Position numbers and translations under genes: made by a program
Notes under the pieces: generated by a model
Databases searched by the model: none
Told to the model about the DNA's origin: nothing
Seen by the model: the letters and a program-made list of their open reading frames with translations, nothing else
DNA from: Trichostrongylus colubriformis
Lineage: Eukaryota > Nematoda > Chromadorea > Rhabditida > Trichostrongylidae
Direction of reading: 5' to 3'
NCBI GenBank assembly: GCA_963978905.1
Contig: OZ022257.1
Location: 50,052,873 to 50,116,872, forward strand
DNA: 64,000 nt
Shown here: positions 46,470-56,615 of the stretch, in pieces
Position numbering within the stretch: the stretch's first letter is position 1
How the letters are laid out: the number at the start of each line of letters is the position of its first letter

Positions 46470-47264
46470 TGTTGGGCCGAGGGGCCCTCGTGGCTGGCTC
46501 CCGCCAGCGCCGAGGGCGCCTCGCCCCCGGTCTCACCCCTATTTTCGCAAAGTGACAGCGCGGAACACTGCGATACGGACATGGCATATACCTCTCGAAT
46601 AAACAGCACACTCGAATAAAATCAATTTTATGTCGCCGACACGACAACACAAATAAAGTACAAAAGTAAACTTCACACGACAGCGAATATATGAGACAAA
46701 TTTCTAAGTAGGCTTAGATATCGACACCGAGTATTGATAGATGACGAAAACAAATATCAATGAGATACGACAGATCACTTCTTCAGGTAGGTGTAACGAC
46801 AAGGAAATGTTAAGAGGGCTCTCCGGGAATGAATCACTATCGCAATCCGTTCAAGTTCAATTCGAACTTCCCTCTCTCTCTCTCTAGGTAGACTACAATC
46901 TACCTTCCACTTCTCACTACCTCGTCACACGAGTAGTTACTACGACCGCCCTCGCGGTCAACAATCAGCTATCAGAAAACTAGAGGGACTACAATCCACT
47001 CTGTAAGAAACTACCGCTACTCGCGGTCTCAATCAGCCTCAACTGTCTTGACTTGAACGGACAGTTGCCCTTTTATGCATGGCTCCCCTTTTCGCGGGCT
47101 TTTGTGGCGCGCAAACAGAAAGAATATACAATACAAGAGAGCGAGGAGAACTCATACAAAATAATCAATACAGGAACTGGGCAGCCAACTTGTAAGAACA
47201 CATGGGCAAGGAGGCGGAAAAGAAACACATAATCAATACAGACAGCATGTACCCGTCCCTAACA
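46470..47264. mobile_element. Solo LTR of a retrotransposon
   Basis: The 795-bp segment begins TGTTGGGCCGAGG and ends CCCTAACA (TG...CA, with inverted TGTT/AACA), and is bounded by the direct repeat ACGT (46466-46469; 47265-47268). It contains AATAAA motifs near 46597, 46615 and 46652 and a CT-rich tract near 46871, and no coding capacity. The structure fits a solo LTR left by recombination; the short target duplication suits Gypsy or BEL/Pao types. No internal region or second LTR is in the window. Confidence 0.75.
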
Positions 47265-47394
47265 ACGTATTAATGTCGTCAACTACGTCAAACACACGAA
47301 TATTAGAATGGTTGAAAAGGACCCTATTCGCTCAGGTTTCTCTTATACTATGCGGCAGTGGTGGTTGACTGAGCGGGTGTGTGTACTTAAGACA

Positions 47395-47640
47395 AAAAAT
47401 TGCTTTGCGGCGTCGCACTCGCGGCGCCACCAGCACTACTTGCCGAATCGATTGCCCTTGGAGAACGTGGCTGCGTCACCTCTGCACTTCCATTCATGCC
47501 ACACTGCCTCCTGCACCCATGCCACCCTGCCTCCTCCACCCGTGCCATACTGCCTCGCGTGAAGGCTGTCATGCCCTGCCACTGGTACTCGCACCCGCCG
47601 CGACGCTCGCCGCTGGCGGCCACGCGATTTTTTTGTCGTA
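47395..47640 (+). repeat. GC-rich repeat, copy A of an inverted pair
   Basis: Matches 48930-49135 in reverse orientation: GGCGCCACCAGCACTACTTG, GCCGAATCGATTGCCCTTGG, AAGGCTGTCATGCCCTGCCA and CTCGCACCCGCCG. It has inserted or expanded CATGCCACCCTGCCTCC units in the centre. Probably a foldback-type MITE with a variable core. Confidence 0.65.
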
Positions 47641-47821
47641 GATACACACACCCTGACTGAGCAAGCCCGCAAGCGCGGCATTTTGCCTCTTTGTGATTGT
47701 GTCTATCTGCCAATCGAAAGAGTCCGTAATTTTGAGCGTAATTTTCAGTACAGTAAGCGAAAAAGAAGGTTGGACAAAAGAGGACGGGACACTGCTTTTC
47801 CCGCAACCCACATTGAACCCA

Positions 47822-48004
47822 GTAGACCGCGTTCATACGTTGCTGTGCCGGCTGCAGAGTATGGCTGCGTGCTCTTACCTCTCCGCCTGTGCCACTTTGT
47901 CTCGTTCCTGAGTCGTCTCTGTATCTCCCCCGTGCGTGCTATTTCGCCTCGTCGCTTGCGAATGCAGCCACGCCCTGCCGGCGCCAAGTATGAAAGCGAA
48001 CGTA
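47822..48004. mobile_element. CATACTTTGCG foldback element, copy 5
   Basis: Left end TAGACCGCGTTCATACGTTG and right end GCCAAGTATGAAAGCGAACG, with TCTCGTTCCTGAGTCGTCTC and TCTCCCCCGTGCG in the core as in copies 4 and 7. Confidence 0.6.
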
Positions 48005-48224
48005 CTCTTTCACTGGCCATTGAAAGAAGAGTGCTCGAAAAAGGAACTTGCAGAAATGATTATATGGAGTGAGAGGCAACTTTTATTGTACGCTGTTATA
48101 CACATTATCGAGAGCAAACAATCTTAGATTGAACAACTTTCGAGTAAACAACGGTGAATCTCATTTCTGAGTTACATCTGTTTCGTAGTGGTCGCGCTCA
48201 CCTTTCTCACTCAGTTAATTCAAA

Positions 48225-51200
48225 ATGTATCGGAAAAAGATTAATGCTAATTATATTGATAACTATGATGAGGATGTCAAACAGATACAACAACTAGAGG
48301 TAGGCGAAATGTTTATTATTGTTGTTGTAATTGTTAGATACTTAGTTTCAGGGGGATGTGTTGTAAGTACCGTGCCCTATTTTGGGCAAATAGCTTCGAG
48401 TCCAAATCAAATGCGGCGACAGCTCGCACGCCGCGATGCTAGTTTTCCACAAATGATGTACTAAGTAAACCGCGCTTTTTTGAGGTGATGAGCTTTCACA
48501 TTTGAAGGCATAAGCTCCAGCCGTTAGTTCGGATAGGCGTGTCTTGATAACGAAGCAACTACCATTATTGCCATTCTTACATATCCACGCAGGTTGTGCA
48601 CTTCGTTGAAGCTTATAGCTCAAAAAAAAACCCTTTTTGAAATTGTGTTTGGTTTTGTGTCCGTTGCTTACTTTGTGATACAACTTTGGGGCGGGGAAGG
48701 ATGAGCTCCGAAGGTGCATTTATAGATTAGAAGATCAATCCTATCTGAGTAGTGAATAGGATCCTTAGATCCTGGTTAAACGATAGGGTCCAACAAGCGA
48801 CCACATACTTTTATGGCTGAGAATTCGCATAAGATCGTCAGTGCGATAAAATCACCAATTATTACATAGTTGTTTCGGCAATTCGATGCATCGTAGGCCC
48901 ATGTACATGTACGGGGTGGGGTTCAGAAGGTCGAATTTCCGCGCAGCCGCGCGTGATGAGCGGCACGGCGGGTGCGAGTGCCAGTGGCAGGGCATGGCAG
49001 CCTTTAAGTGAGGCAGTGTGGCATGAGTGGAAGCGCAGACGTGACGCAGTCACGCTCTGTCGGGCGACCAAGGGCAATCGATACGGCGAGTCGTACCGGT
49101 GGCGCCGCGAGTGCACCGCCGCGAAGCGGAAATTTGACCTCGTGACCCCCAACCACATGTACGGTGGTACGATTCCAAAGTAAACTAAAGTGCGAGGTGC
49201 ATTCCAGACGGAGTATATCAAGCGTCCGTCACCTCCGTTACCCATCATTTTTCGAGTGAGTTTGGAAGAAGGCAGACGTTAACTGAAAAGTGAAGGAACT
49301 ACCCTGGCTCCCTGGTTCATAATTTCGCCTTAGTACGCCTTAGTACATGGGTCCATTAAATGTGCAGCAGTGTGTTGCTCTTTCTGAGATACCGATACGT
49401 TCTGCAAGACTGGTAGCAGACTTAGGTAATCTGCGATATGCAGTGTCGCGAGCTCGCATGCGAAGTTGCACCACTGCGGAATCGCATGCGAAAATGCGAT
49501 GCCCAATATAGAAAATCGCAATCAACCTATAGGATGATCACTCTGCCTTATTGGTGTCAAGTTTAGAGCAGTTTCCGGATGCTTTAGTAGCTCACTGAGA
49601 AGAAGCGCATATTTGATGGAATTATTTCAGAGCGAAATCCGCATATTGGAGCAACATGTTCTGAAGGTAGAGGACCGTGTTCGCGAAAAAGCGGCAAAAC
49701 GAGCAGAGGTCGGTTCTTTTATTTCTGCTTTTTTTAGCCAGAGCATTCTCTAAAAGCACATTTTGAAAAAAAAAATGATGGTGATGTCGTATACGTGACG
49801 CACGTCGTTTCCTTAATTGAGTCAATCCATTAGGCTGAATATGTTCTTGCAAGGGGCAACCACATACTAGCTGATAGTGCATACTCCTCTACTGTTGTCA
49901 TGAAATATAATTGCTGTCATGGAATATAATGGAAGACTCCTCAAGGCCGCGGTAAACTTTGCGAAGCAGCAGTCTTCAAATCGCAGAATCGCTTTTTTGC
50001 ATAATATAAGCGCGTCCCAACAGGGCATTCTCAGGTGTCGAGGAAAATAACCGCTTTATTACAACCCCCTCTATGGGAGACCAAGCACAACCCCCCACCC
50101 CCGTTTTTGACCTCTACAATACCAGTAACTGTTGCCACCTTGCAATATGTTTTATTGCTATGTATCTCAATCCTCAATCTATTCTACTTTTGACCTCAAT
50201 TTTATTGAAAGTTTGGATTCTATTGCTTGTCGTTGACCTCTGCAGTTACGACCCCTCCTCTCCTGTCCGGTCAAATATTACCTTGCTATCGAGGAATCTT
50301 CTATTCCCGGTGTACCCTGGCCCCAACTGGCAAGCGACAGATCGGTGTTGTGGGTAGTTATCTCCAGAAGCTGTGAATAATATCAAATGAACACTATTTG
50401 AGAAAATATTGAGCGGAAATCTTGAAGAACAGCCGAGATACCGTGAACTCATGGGAACCTCGAATTTCAGTATGAATTACACATCAAAGGTTTTGATGAA
50501 GATCAGAAATTTGATGAAATTTTTTGGAAAGAACTTCGTCTAGAGAATGAGGTAATACACATTTTCACTGTAGTAGGAGTAAGCGGACATAAAGCGAAAA
50601 GGGGAAATCATTTCGTACTATAAGCCTGGTACTTCGGCTTGGAAATGCTCTGTCGTGTAGGAAGCGTAACGGTCAGACGGTGTGTAGCCTTGTCGCCAGC
50701 TTCTTTGCTTCAAATTTTGGACACTCCGTGCCTATTTAACTTGAATCCTCGCTATTTTGTTGCATGTTTTTTACGATAATGTCTCCAGATTTGAACATTT
50801 GAGCAAACATTACAAGTGACTATTTAAGTCGGAAACGTATTTCCATGAATCACTGCACCAACATCCTTCGAACAGCACTGCCAATGGAAATGAGAACCAG
50901 GTTTGTCAGATTTTAGTAAGGTTTCTGCTTGCCGCCGTCAGACTTTGCGATTTTGCGGTGTCGCGGCTTCGCACGCGAAGTTGCGGCATTGCACAATGTC
51001 AAGGTCGTAGTATCGCGTGCGAAAAAGCTTCGAAATGCCGTACTCGTTAAGCTTTTTCATACATTCATCCTTGTCGACGTAGGTGTCGTACACTCCCATT
51101 TAGTGTTCACTCTACGGTGAGGGTGTCTTCCCATACTACATTTATAATTTCGTGAGGCATATGTAGGAGAATATTAGATTACGAAAAAATAATTCAAATG

Positions 51201-52574
51201 TTTTTTGGGAGTCATGGAATCCATTTTGATGTAAGTTTCATCTACTACTACTGTAGTACAACATCGATACTTTACTGCTTCCAATTTTACAAAGTGCTCT
51301 ATGGAGTAGGAATTCCAGAAAGTCGGCTCAGCAAACGCTTTGTAATTTTGTGTGAAAAATTTTTGTTATTACATCAGCTAATTCTGTGGTTTTCTTTTTG
51401 AAGCAGTGGCGTTTTGTATCATGATAGAGATGCACCTATTCTTTCTACATAGACAATTGACTTTGTATCCAAATTCGTGCGTATGAATGATAAAATTGTT
51501 CATTATTACCTGCGTAAGATCAAGCACCAACCGGTCTAGCAGCCATGTCTGAATCAGCGTGTACTGAATATTCAGTAAACACAGTCCATTTCGGAGCGCC
51601 TAATAGGGCGTGGCTTATGGACATGGGTGAGTGGCGAGAGTGAGAGTGTGGCGGGGTGAGAGTTTTGATACACTTCGAGTCCGTTGGCCAAGCCCTATCA
51701 GGCGCTCCGAAATGGACTGTACAGTAGCGCTCAAAAGTATTCTGCCAAACACTTTTTTGTCATAACCTTCCTTCTACTTTAGCAACTTTGACAAAATTTT
51801 AATATGTGGTGCATGAACCTATGTCAACATTTCCTTCTACTTGAATGCCGCTTGACTGTTTTCATGGTTTTTTGCAAGAATTTACTACAAGCCCACCGAA
51901 AAAAGATAAAGGCTTGGCCAAGAAAAACGGCTTTCTTTGCAAACAAAACGAGCAAGTCTCAGCGAACATCAATATTTTGTAGAAAGACCACGACTTTTGA
52001 TGACAGCGGCACAGCGGGACGGCATAGGGGTGGCACTCCAAAAACAAAAAAATTTCATATAACCATGTATCCAGTGTCTCCAAGTACAACATACTAAAAT
52101 TTCTCTTGGATCAGTCCTCCCGCAATAAGTTACGAGTAAAAACTCGAGTGAAAAACCATTTGGCCGAATACTTTCGAGCGCTACTGTATGTACGTAATCG
52201 GGCTTTGCTTTTCATTGATTGCTCTATTCTTCACAGACTGCTAGTTTATAGAACGCGATAAAACAGCCGTCTGCGAAAAGGTAAAGAACAACATGGTTGT
52301 CAAATTTCATATCACATTTAACCGCTAGTACTAGCCGTTTTTTACCCATTCATCTATTTGATGTTACTTTCTTGGTGCTTTTATCGTCCTAGTCAATAAT
52401 TTCTCTTAATTTCTTTCTAATGATTCCTAACAGGGACTTTTAAGTTATTGAGAAAAAACTGTTTCTCATTATGAAGGTTAGTTTTAATTGTTTTAGGGCA
52501 TGGAGGTGAAAAATGTCTCGAGGGATGAAGTTATCGACTATTTTTTTGAACGTCTTCGCCGTCGGTCACTATAG
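48225..52574 (+). CDS. Putative small coiled-coil protein, unknown function
   Basis: Not recognised. Five exons (48225-48299, 49631-49708, 50471-50551, 52245-52280, 52497-52574) with GT-AG borders and strong TTTCAG or TTTTAG acceptors for most join in phase 0 to 115 residues. The protein is highly charged and almost wholly helical: 'NYDEDVKQIQQLESEIRILEQ' (21 residues, first part), 'KVEDRVREKAAKRAEYEL', 'FDEIFWKELRLENE', 'SRDEVIDYFFERLRRRSL'. There is no signal peptide or membrane segment. Introns are long and hold several repeats, including a full Tc1-type MITE. AATAAA at about 52665 follows the stop. The 12-codon exon at 52245 (acceptor CTGCTAG) is the weakest link. The real gene may be longer, with further exons near 52740. 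Confidence 0.6.
48930..49135 (-). repeat. GC-rich repeat, copy B of an inverted pair
   Basis: Reverse-complement relative of 47395-47640, lying in intron 1 of the coiled-coil gene (GGCACGGCGGGTGCGAGTGC, CAAGGGCAATCGATACGGCG). Confidence 0.65.
49405..49515. repeat. Diverged GCGAAGTTGC foldback relative
   Basis: GTGTCGCGAGCTCGCATGCG and GCATGCGAAAATGCGATGCC resemble the core of the GCCGTCAGAC family (50930, 63303). It is old and partial. Confidence 0.35.
50021..50320 (+). repeat. Dispersed ~330-bp repeat, copy 3
   Basis: Same ordered blocks as copies 1 and 2: CAGGGCATTCTCAGGTGTCG, TTTTTGACCTCTACAATACC, TATCGAGGAATCTTCTATTC and GTGTACCCTGG. It lies in intron 2 of the coiled-coil gene. Confidence 0.75.
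50930..51045 (+). repeat. GCCGTCAGAC foldback element, truncated copy 2
   Basis: Nearly identical to 63303-63420 (GCCGTCAGACTTTGCGATTT, GGCTTCGCACGCGAAGTTGC, AAGGTCGTAGTATCGCGTGC) but without the right terminus. Confidence 0.75.
51581..51720. mobile_element. 140-bp MITE
   Basis: Inverted ends ACAGTCCATTTCGGAGCGCC / GGCGCTCCGAAATGGACTGT of about 30 bp, with a GTGGCGAGAG-rich centre. It abuts the Tc1-type element at 51722. Confidence 0.85.
51722..52186. mobile_element. Non-autonomous Tc1/mariner-type element (465 bp)
   Basis: Inverted ends CAGTAGCGCTCAAAAGTATT / its complement (GAATACTTTCGAGCGCTACTG), flanked by TA (51720-51721; 52187-52188). This end sequence is typical of Tc1-like elements. 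The interior has no recognisable transposase. Confidence 0.85.
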
Positions 52575-52739
52575 GAAGTGATTTAAGTGATTTTGTGATA
52601 TAGTCAAGCTCTCCAGTTCATTTTCTACCCAAACCAACAAAAACAACAAAAATGATGAAAATGCCCAATAAAGTGTAACTGTAAAATGTTTTTTGAATGA
52701 ATAGAAAATATCAAGTGAGCTGGAACGACGCGGTTTGTA

Positions 52740-52830
52740 GGATATATTAGACCCTATTCCTGAGAGTCTGCAGGCTCCTCTATTGGAGTACAATGCAGCT
52801 GCCCATAGTGATTCGTCTGTCCATTCGGAA
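52740..52830 (+). CDS. Candidate exon, unassigned
   Basis: After the acceptor TTTGTAG the frame DILDPIPESLQAPLLEYNAA... runs to a weak donor-like GGTAAG at 52829, where a foldback element (52833-52964) begins. Composition is protein-like, but no partner exon was found. Confidence 0.25.
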
Positions 52831-52832
52831 GG

Positions 52833-52964
52833 TAAGGCTGCATTCATACTTTGCGTTGCCGCCGGCAGAGCGTACGCAAGCAGCGAGGAAGGTTGGCTTG
52901 GGCAGAGACGCAGAGACACACACACGACTCGCCACCGACACCGCAAAGTATGGGCGTGGTCTAA
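52833..52964. mobile_element. CATACTTTGCG foldback element, copy 6
   Basis: TAAGGCTGCATTCATACTTT left and AAAGTATGGGCGTGGTCTAA right, with GCAGAGACGCAGAGACACAC in the core. At 132 bp it is the shortest member. Confidence 0.75.
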
Positions 52965-53595
52965 AGAGAGGATATTGTAGATTTGTAGTAGAGGCGCGAC
53001 GATGACATAAATGAAGGTTACGGGTCCAAGGAGACAAGATGCGGCGTCATTGTTCGTGAACGAAGCGCTCTGGCATTTGACCAAGTCCCTAGCCTGAAGG
53101 CAGATCCTTTAAAGTGAAGGTGTTACGTACCGAGTACGGTCGCCACATATCACAGATCTGTGCGAGTGTGACAGATACGACACTGACCGGGAGCGCCAGA
53201 AAACTCGCCGTCTAAGGGGACGAGGTCCCAGTTCTCGAGACTATCTCTTTTTTCATCACTGTGCTATTTGGCATATTCGTGTTCGGTAATCGACTCAATT
53301 GGCTTCTCTGTTATCACCGGTTTTACCAAAGGAGGGTTTCAACTCCCCATAAAACTTGGAATTGGGACTCAGATGGATCGATGGAGCTCCGAACACTGAT
53401 TATAACTGTGACAACCAAATTGCAAATTCCATCCTAAAGCGAGTCTGGAGGGTCAAAAATTGCTTATAGTGCATTGGCGAGGCGCCTTGCCATCAGCATG
53501 ACTACCATCAGCGGCGGAAACCGTGGCCTGCTGATAATGTCTCGGATCTGTAGGCATGAGGTCGTGGGTTTGCTTCCCGCCCGAGCGGTGCTTCC
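52965..53595. other. No gene; tRNA-like B-box region near end
   Basis: No gene supported. At about 53540-53590, GGTCGTGGGTTTGCTTCCCG resembles a B box, with a class II tRNA-like layout upstream (GGCGAGGCGCC...). It is possibly another tRNA-derived repeat. Confidence 0.3.
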
Positions 53596-54051
53596 TTAGG
53601 TTGCGTTCATACCAAATCGAATGAGAGTTTTGGCGCATCGGCGCATCGGCGCATCCGCGATTTGAGAGAATTGGCGTGCCACGTCACCCTTTTGAACGCG
53701 GCACGTGCCAACGTGCGGTTGATTTCTTTTTCTTCTCTTTTCATTTCTTGATCTTTTTCTGTTATGGCAAATATCCAAAATCGCGGATGCGCCAATACTC
53801 TCATTTTTCAATCGATATGTATCCTATCCATCACGCGAATGCGCCAATTCCCTCAAATCGCGGATGCGCGGATGCGCCGATACGCCAATGCGCCGATGCG
53901 CCAATACTCTCATTTTCTAGATCGATACGTATCTCATGCATGACGCGAATGCGCCGATGCGCCAATACTCTCATTTTCTGATCGATACGTATCTCATGCA
54001 TGACGCGAATGCGCCAAAACTCTCATTCAATTTGGTATGAACGCAGCCTTA
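53596..54051. mobile_element. CATACC-type foldback element with GCGCCGATGCGCC core, copy 9
   Basis: Ends TTAGGTTGCGTTCATACCAA and TTGGTATGAACGCAGCCTTA, followed inwards by ATCGAATGAGAGTTTTGGCGC / GCCAAAACTCTCATTCAATT. The core is an array of GCGCATCGGCGCATC-like units plus several near-copies of CGATACGTATCTCATGCATG, so it has grown by internal tandem duplication. Its outer ends match the CATACTTTGCG family only in the first ~14 bases. Confidence 0.8.
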
Positions 54052-54600
54052 TCATCATCAGTGAGCGCTTTTATTTTACTTCTGACAGTTTCCTTGTACT
54101 GGCTCCTGGTCGCAACTATTATTTACATTACCACTGTAATTAGAATTATCAACCCCATCCACAAGGGAAGGATACCAGGTCGCCAAGGCCATTCATTGAG
54201 ATATGTATCACTATACGCGTTTTTGGACACTGCTTTCTATTCTGTACTCAAAATCTGTCAAGTGATTCTCTGAGTTGTTCAGGCTTTTTTGAGTTAATAA
54301 TATTGCTACATGAGATTCATCTGGGTCTCATTTCAGAGTTCCATGGGAAGTTGAAACCCTTCCCTGGTTAGTGCGACACATTTACTTCCTCTTTGGCCTA
54401 TGGAGTGAGGCCGTCAATCGTGAAGACATGTTCGGACAGTCTACTATGACTTTTCTAGCACACTTCCCATGCACTCCTCAAGGGAACATTCGCCATGAGC
54501 TACAGTATCCAGATCCGGGTCGTTCTCTTTCATCGTTGTCAGTCAGTTCCGTTGCAGGCGTCCTTCTCGTTTTACTGTATAATCTACAGAATACGTAGTC
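54052..54600 (+). CDS. Candidate membrane-protein exons (weak)
   Basis: A frame at about 54093-54273 reads 'LYWLLVATIIYITTVIRII' then a polar stretch and 'YVSLYAFLDTAFYSVLKIC'. After the acceptor TTTCAG at 54337 another frame reads 'VPWEVETLPWLVRHIYFLFG', 'FLAHFPCTPQGN' and a hydrophobic end. The two cannot be joined in phase with a GT donor that I can see, and the minus strand over 54478-54789 is also open and hydrophobic. Coding status is uncertain. Confidence 0.25.
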
Positions 54601-55154
54601 GACAAGGAAACGTAATGCCCAAGTATTCAGAGACGGTTGTCGTGGAGCACAACTCAGCCGTCTTTCAGTGAAGTTTCCCTCAATAATCGTTTTCATTGAA
54701 AGAATGAGAACGTACAGTGCATAAGAAAGGCTTTTTGATACATCTATTTCGGTGATGACATTCAAAATAGTCGCAACTAAAGCGAACACAATAATACAAC
54801 AATCATTAACAATAGTAGTGGGTGACTAGCATTTGAGCTTTCCCCGTACCGGTAGCGGTAACTGGTGATCACTTCGAGGTACCTGAAAAACTATGCTTTA
54901 GTAACTCGTTTCATCATAAAGGTGGTAGTTTAGAACCCACTATGGATATGCCCGCCTAGGGCAGAAGTGTAAACATACTTCTGAGATCATCGCAGCCTTG
55001 TTATTGAAGCGCATTACCTCATCTTGCAGCATTTCTGTGAATGCTTCAGAGCATTTATGCGTCATTTGCGTTAGCTGTACACCTATTCCCCACCTAAGTG
55101 CACAAATGCTGCGCGCATTCGCGTGCGCGAAAAGTGCGAGCGTCAACAGATTCC

Positions 55155-55329
55155 TTAGACCGCGTTCATACTTTGCGGTGCCGGCGGCGAGGCGTGGCTG
55201 CGTTTCCCTGCGTCTACCTTCAAGCCGCTCTGTCTCGTTGTCCGCGTCGTCTCTGCACCTTCGTCACTCTGCCTCGTTGCCTGTGAGCTCAGCCGCTCCC
55301 TCCCGGCGCAAAGTGTGAACGCAGACTAA
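55155..55329. mobile_element. CATACTTTGCG foldback element, copy 7
   Basis: TTAGACCGCGTTCATACTTT and AAAGTGTGAACGCAGACTAA ends; the core has GCTCTGTCTCGTTG and TCACTCTGCCTCGTTGCC blocks shared with copies 4 and 8. Confidence 0.8.
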
Positions 55330-55560
55330 CCAGCCCTATAAATCTTTGCCACACACACTATTTACGAAGCCGTTGGCAAAAGGGTCGAGGGTCGCGTCGA
55401 AGGAAGTTTTTTCAAAAATACGTGCCGCCATGGAAGGGAGAGGAGAGGGGGGGGGGGAGTCCGGTTTAGTGCGACTCACCCTCTAAATTCCATGAATGAT
55501 TTGACCACTCCTTTTTTTTATCCTGTCACACACCGGTCGACGCGGGCAGTCCTGCGCTTA

Positions 55561-55937
55561 TATTCTGGTTGTCCCCCAAAAAGGATCCATCGATAATCAC
55601 ACGAGTGCGACCTAGTACAAAGTGTGGTTATCGATGGAATTTTTCGAGAAATCAGTTCAAAATCAACTCGGAATTTCTTAGACGGTGCATGGGTTCTCCT
55701 CGAGGTGTTGGGTTTCGAAGATTTGTCGAGGAAAGTATTAAAAATACTACTCCCGACGGAAGCCTGTGTCTAGCGATAATGACGAGGAAATCGTGCCTGT
55801 CGCTATCTATGAACGCAACGAGAGCGGATGACGTGCCACGCATAGAAAATCGAAACGTGGACGTACCTCGGATCCTGATCTGCGATGATCTGATCGAAGT
55901 TCACAACGCCGCTGAAGATTCCCTCACCATACGTTGA
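55561..55937 (+). CDS. Open stretch of unclear coding status with a stem-loop
   Basis: A 122-codon frame ends 'DDVPRIENRNVDVPRILICDDL...LTIR', and the overlapping frame has 'DNDEEIVPVAIYERNES' after a possible CTAG acceptor at 55774. The competing frames argue against a simple exon. At 55587-55602 and 55622-55637, CCATCGATAATCACAC pairs with GTGTGGTTATCGATGG (one mismatch). Confidence 0.25.
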
Positions 55938-56062
55938 AAATGGCAATTGAGCATGTATTGAGTTGCACTTATCTCTTCTGAAATGCGAGAATATAAACCA
56001 TTGTTATTACCGCGTGGAACAACTTGTTGCATAATTCCCAAACATTTTGGGACATCTGTACA

Positions 56063-56240
56063 TAAGGTCGTGTTCATACTCAGCGTCAGCAAGGCGTGGC
56101 TGCTTTAAAGACAGCGAAGCAGAGTGGCAAGCGGGAGGTGCAGGACGACGCAGGCAACGAGGCAAGGTAGCATATGCGTAGATGCAGAGACACGCAGTCA
56201 TGTCCTGCCGCCGACACCGCAGAGTGTGAACGCGGTCTAA
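56063..56240. mobile_element. CATACTTTGCG foldback element, copy 8
   Basis: TAAGGTCGTGTTCATACTCA and GAGTGTGAACGCGGTCTAA ends, with GGAGGTGCAGGACGACGCAG and ATGCAGAGACACGCAGTCAT in the core. Confidence 0.75.
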
Positions 56241-56373
56241 CTGTCGTTATTGATCATTACATAGAAACTATACTGAGAAGATTCGTATCTAGGTGAATAT
56301 AGGTTTTTAGAGTCAGTTATAAATTCAAACTATGATCTGCTTTAGGTGATCACTCCTTTCATTTTATATGAAC

Positions 56374-56615
56374 AGGGCGGAGGTGATTCAGTGGTAGGTG
56401 GCGCGCACTCCCACTCTCATGGTGCAGGGATCAAATCCCGCATTCATGCCCGTCTACGTTAAAGTTCTCCATTTCTCCGGACTGGGTGAATGGTACCAAA
56501 ATCGTTTGTGAGGATTGAAGCACTAATTAGTACAAGAGTTGGCCACCGTAAGTCATTGTATAGGCGTTATCGCATTCACCCACCACTACGATAATGCTTA
56601 TTCAATAAAGTATTA
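56374..56615 (+). mobile_element. tRNA-derived SINE, copy 2 (3' truncated)
   Basis: GGGCGGAGGTGATTCAGTGG (A-box region) and GCAGGGATCAAATCCCGC (B-box region) align with 7127-7420, followed by GTTGGCCACCGTAAGTCATT and CACCACTACGAT. The GGCGCATCCC tail is missing; AATAAAG follows. Confidence 0.75.

Noticed and set aside
47387..47836. 149-codon minus-strand frame
   Set aside because: Covers a GC-rich repeat and its flank; arises from skewed base composition.
52569..53084. 171-codon minus-strand frame
   Set aside because: Spans a foldback element (52833-52964) and the 3' end of the plus-strand coiled-coil gene; no splice or domain support.
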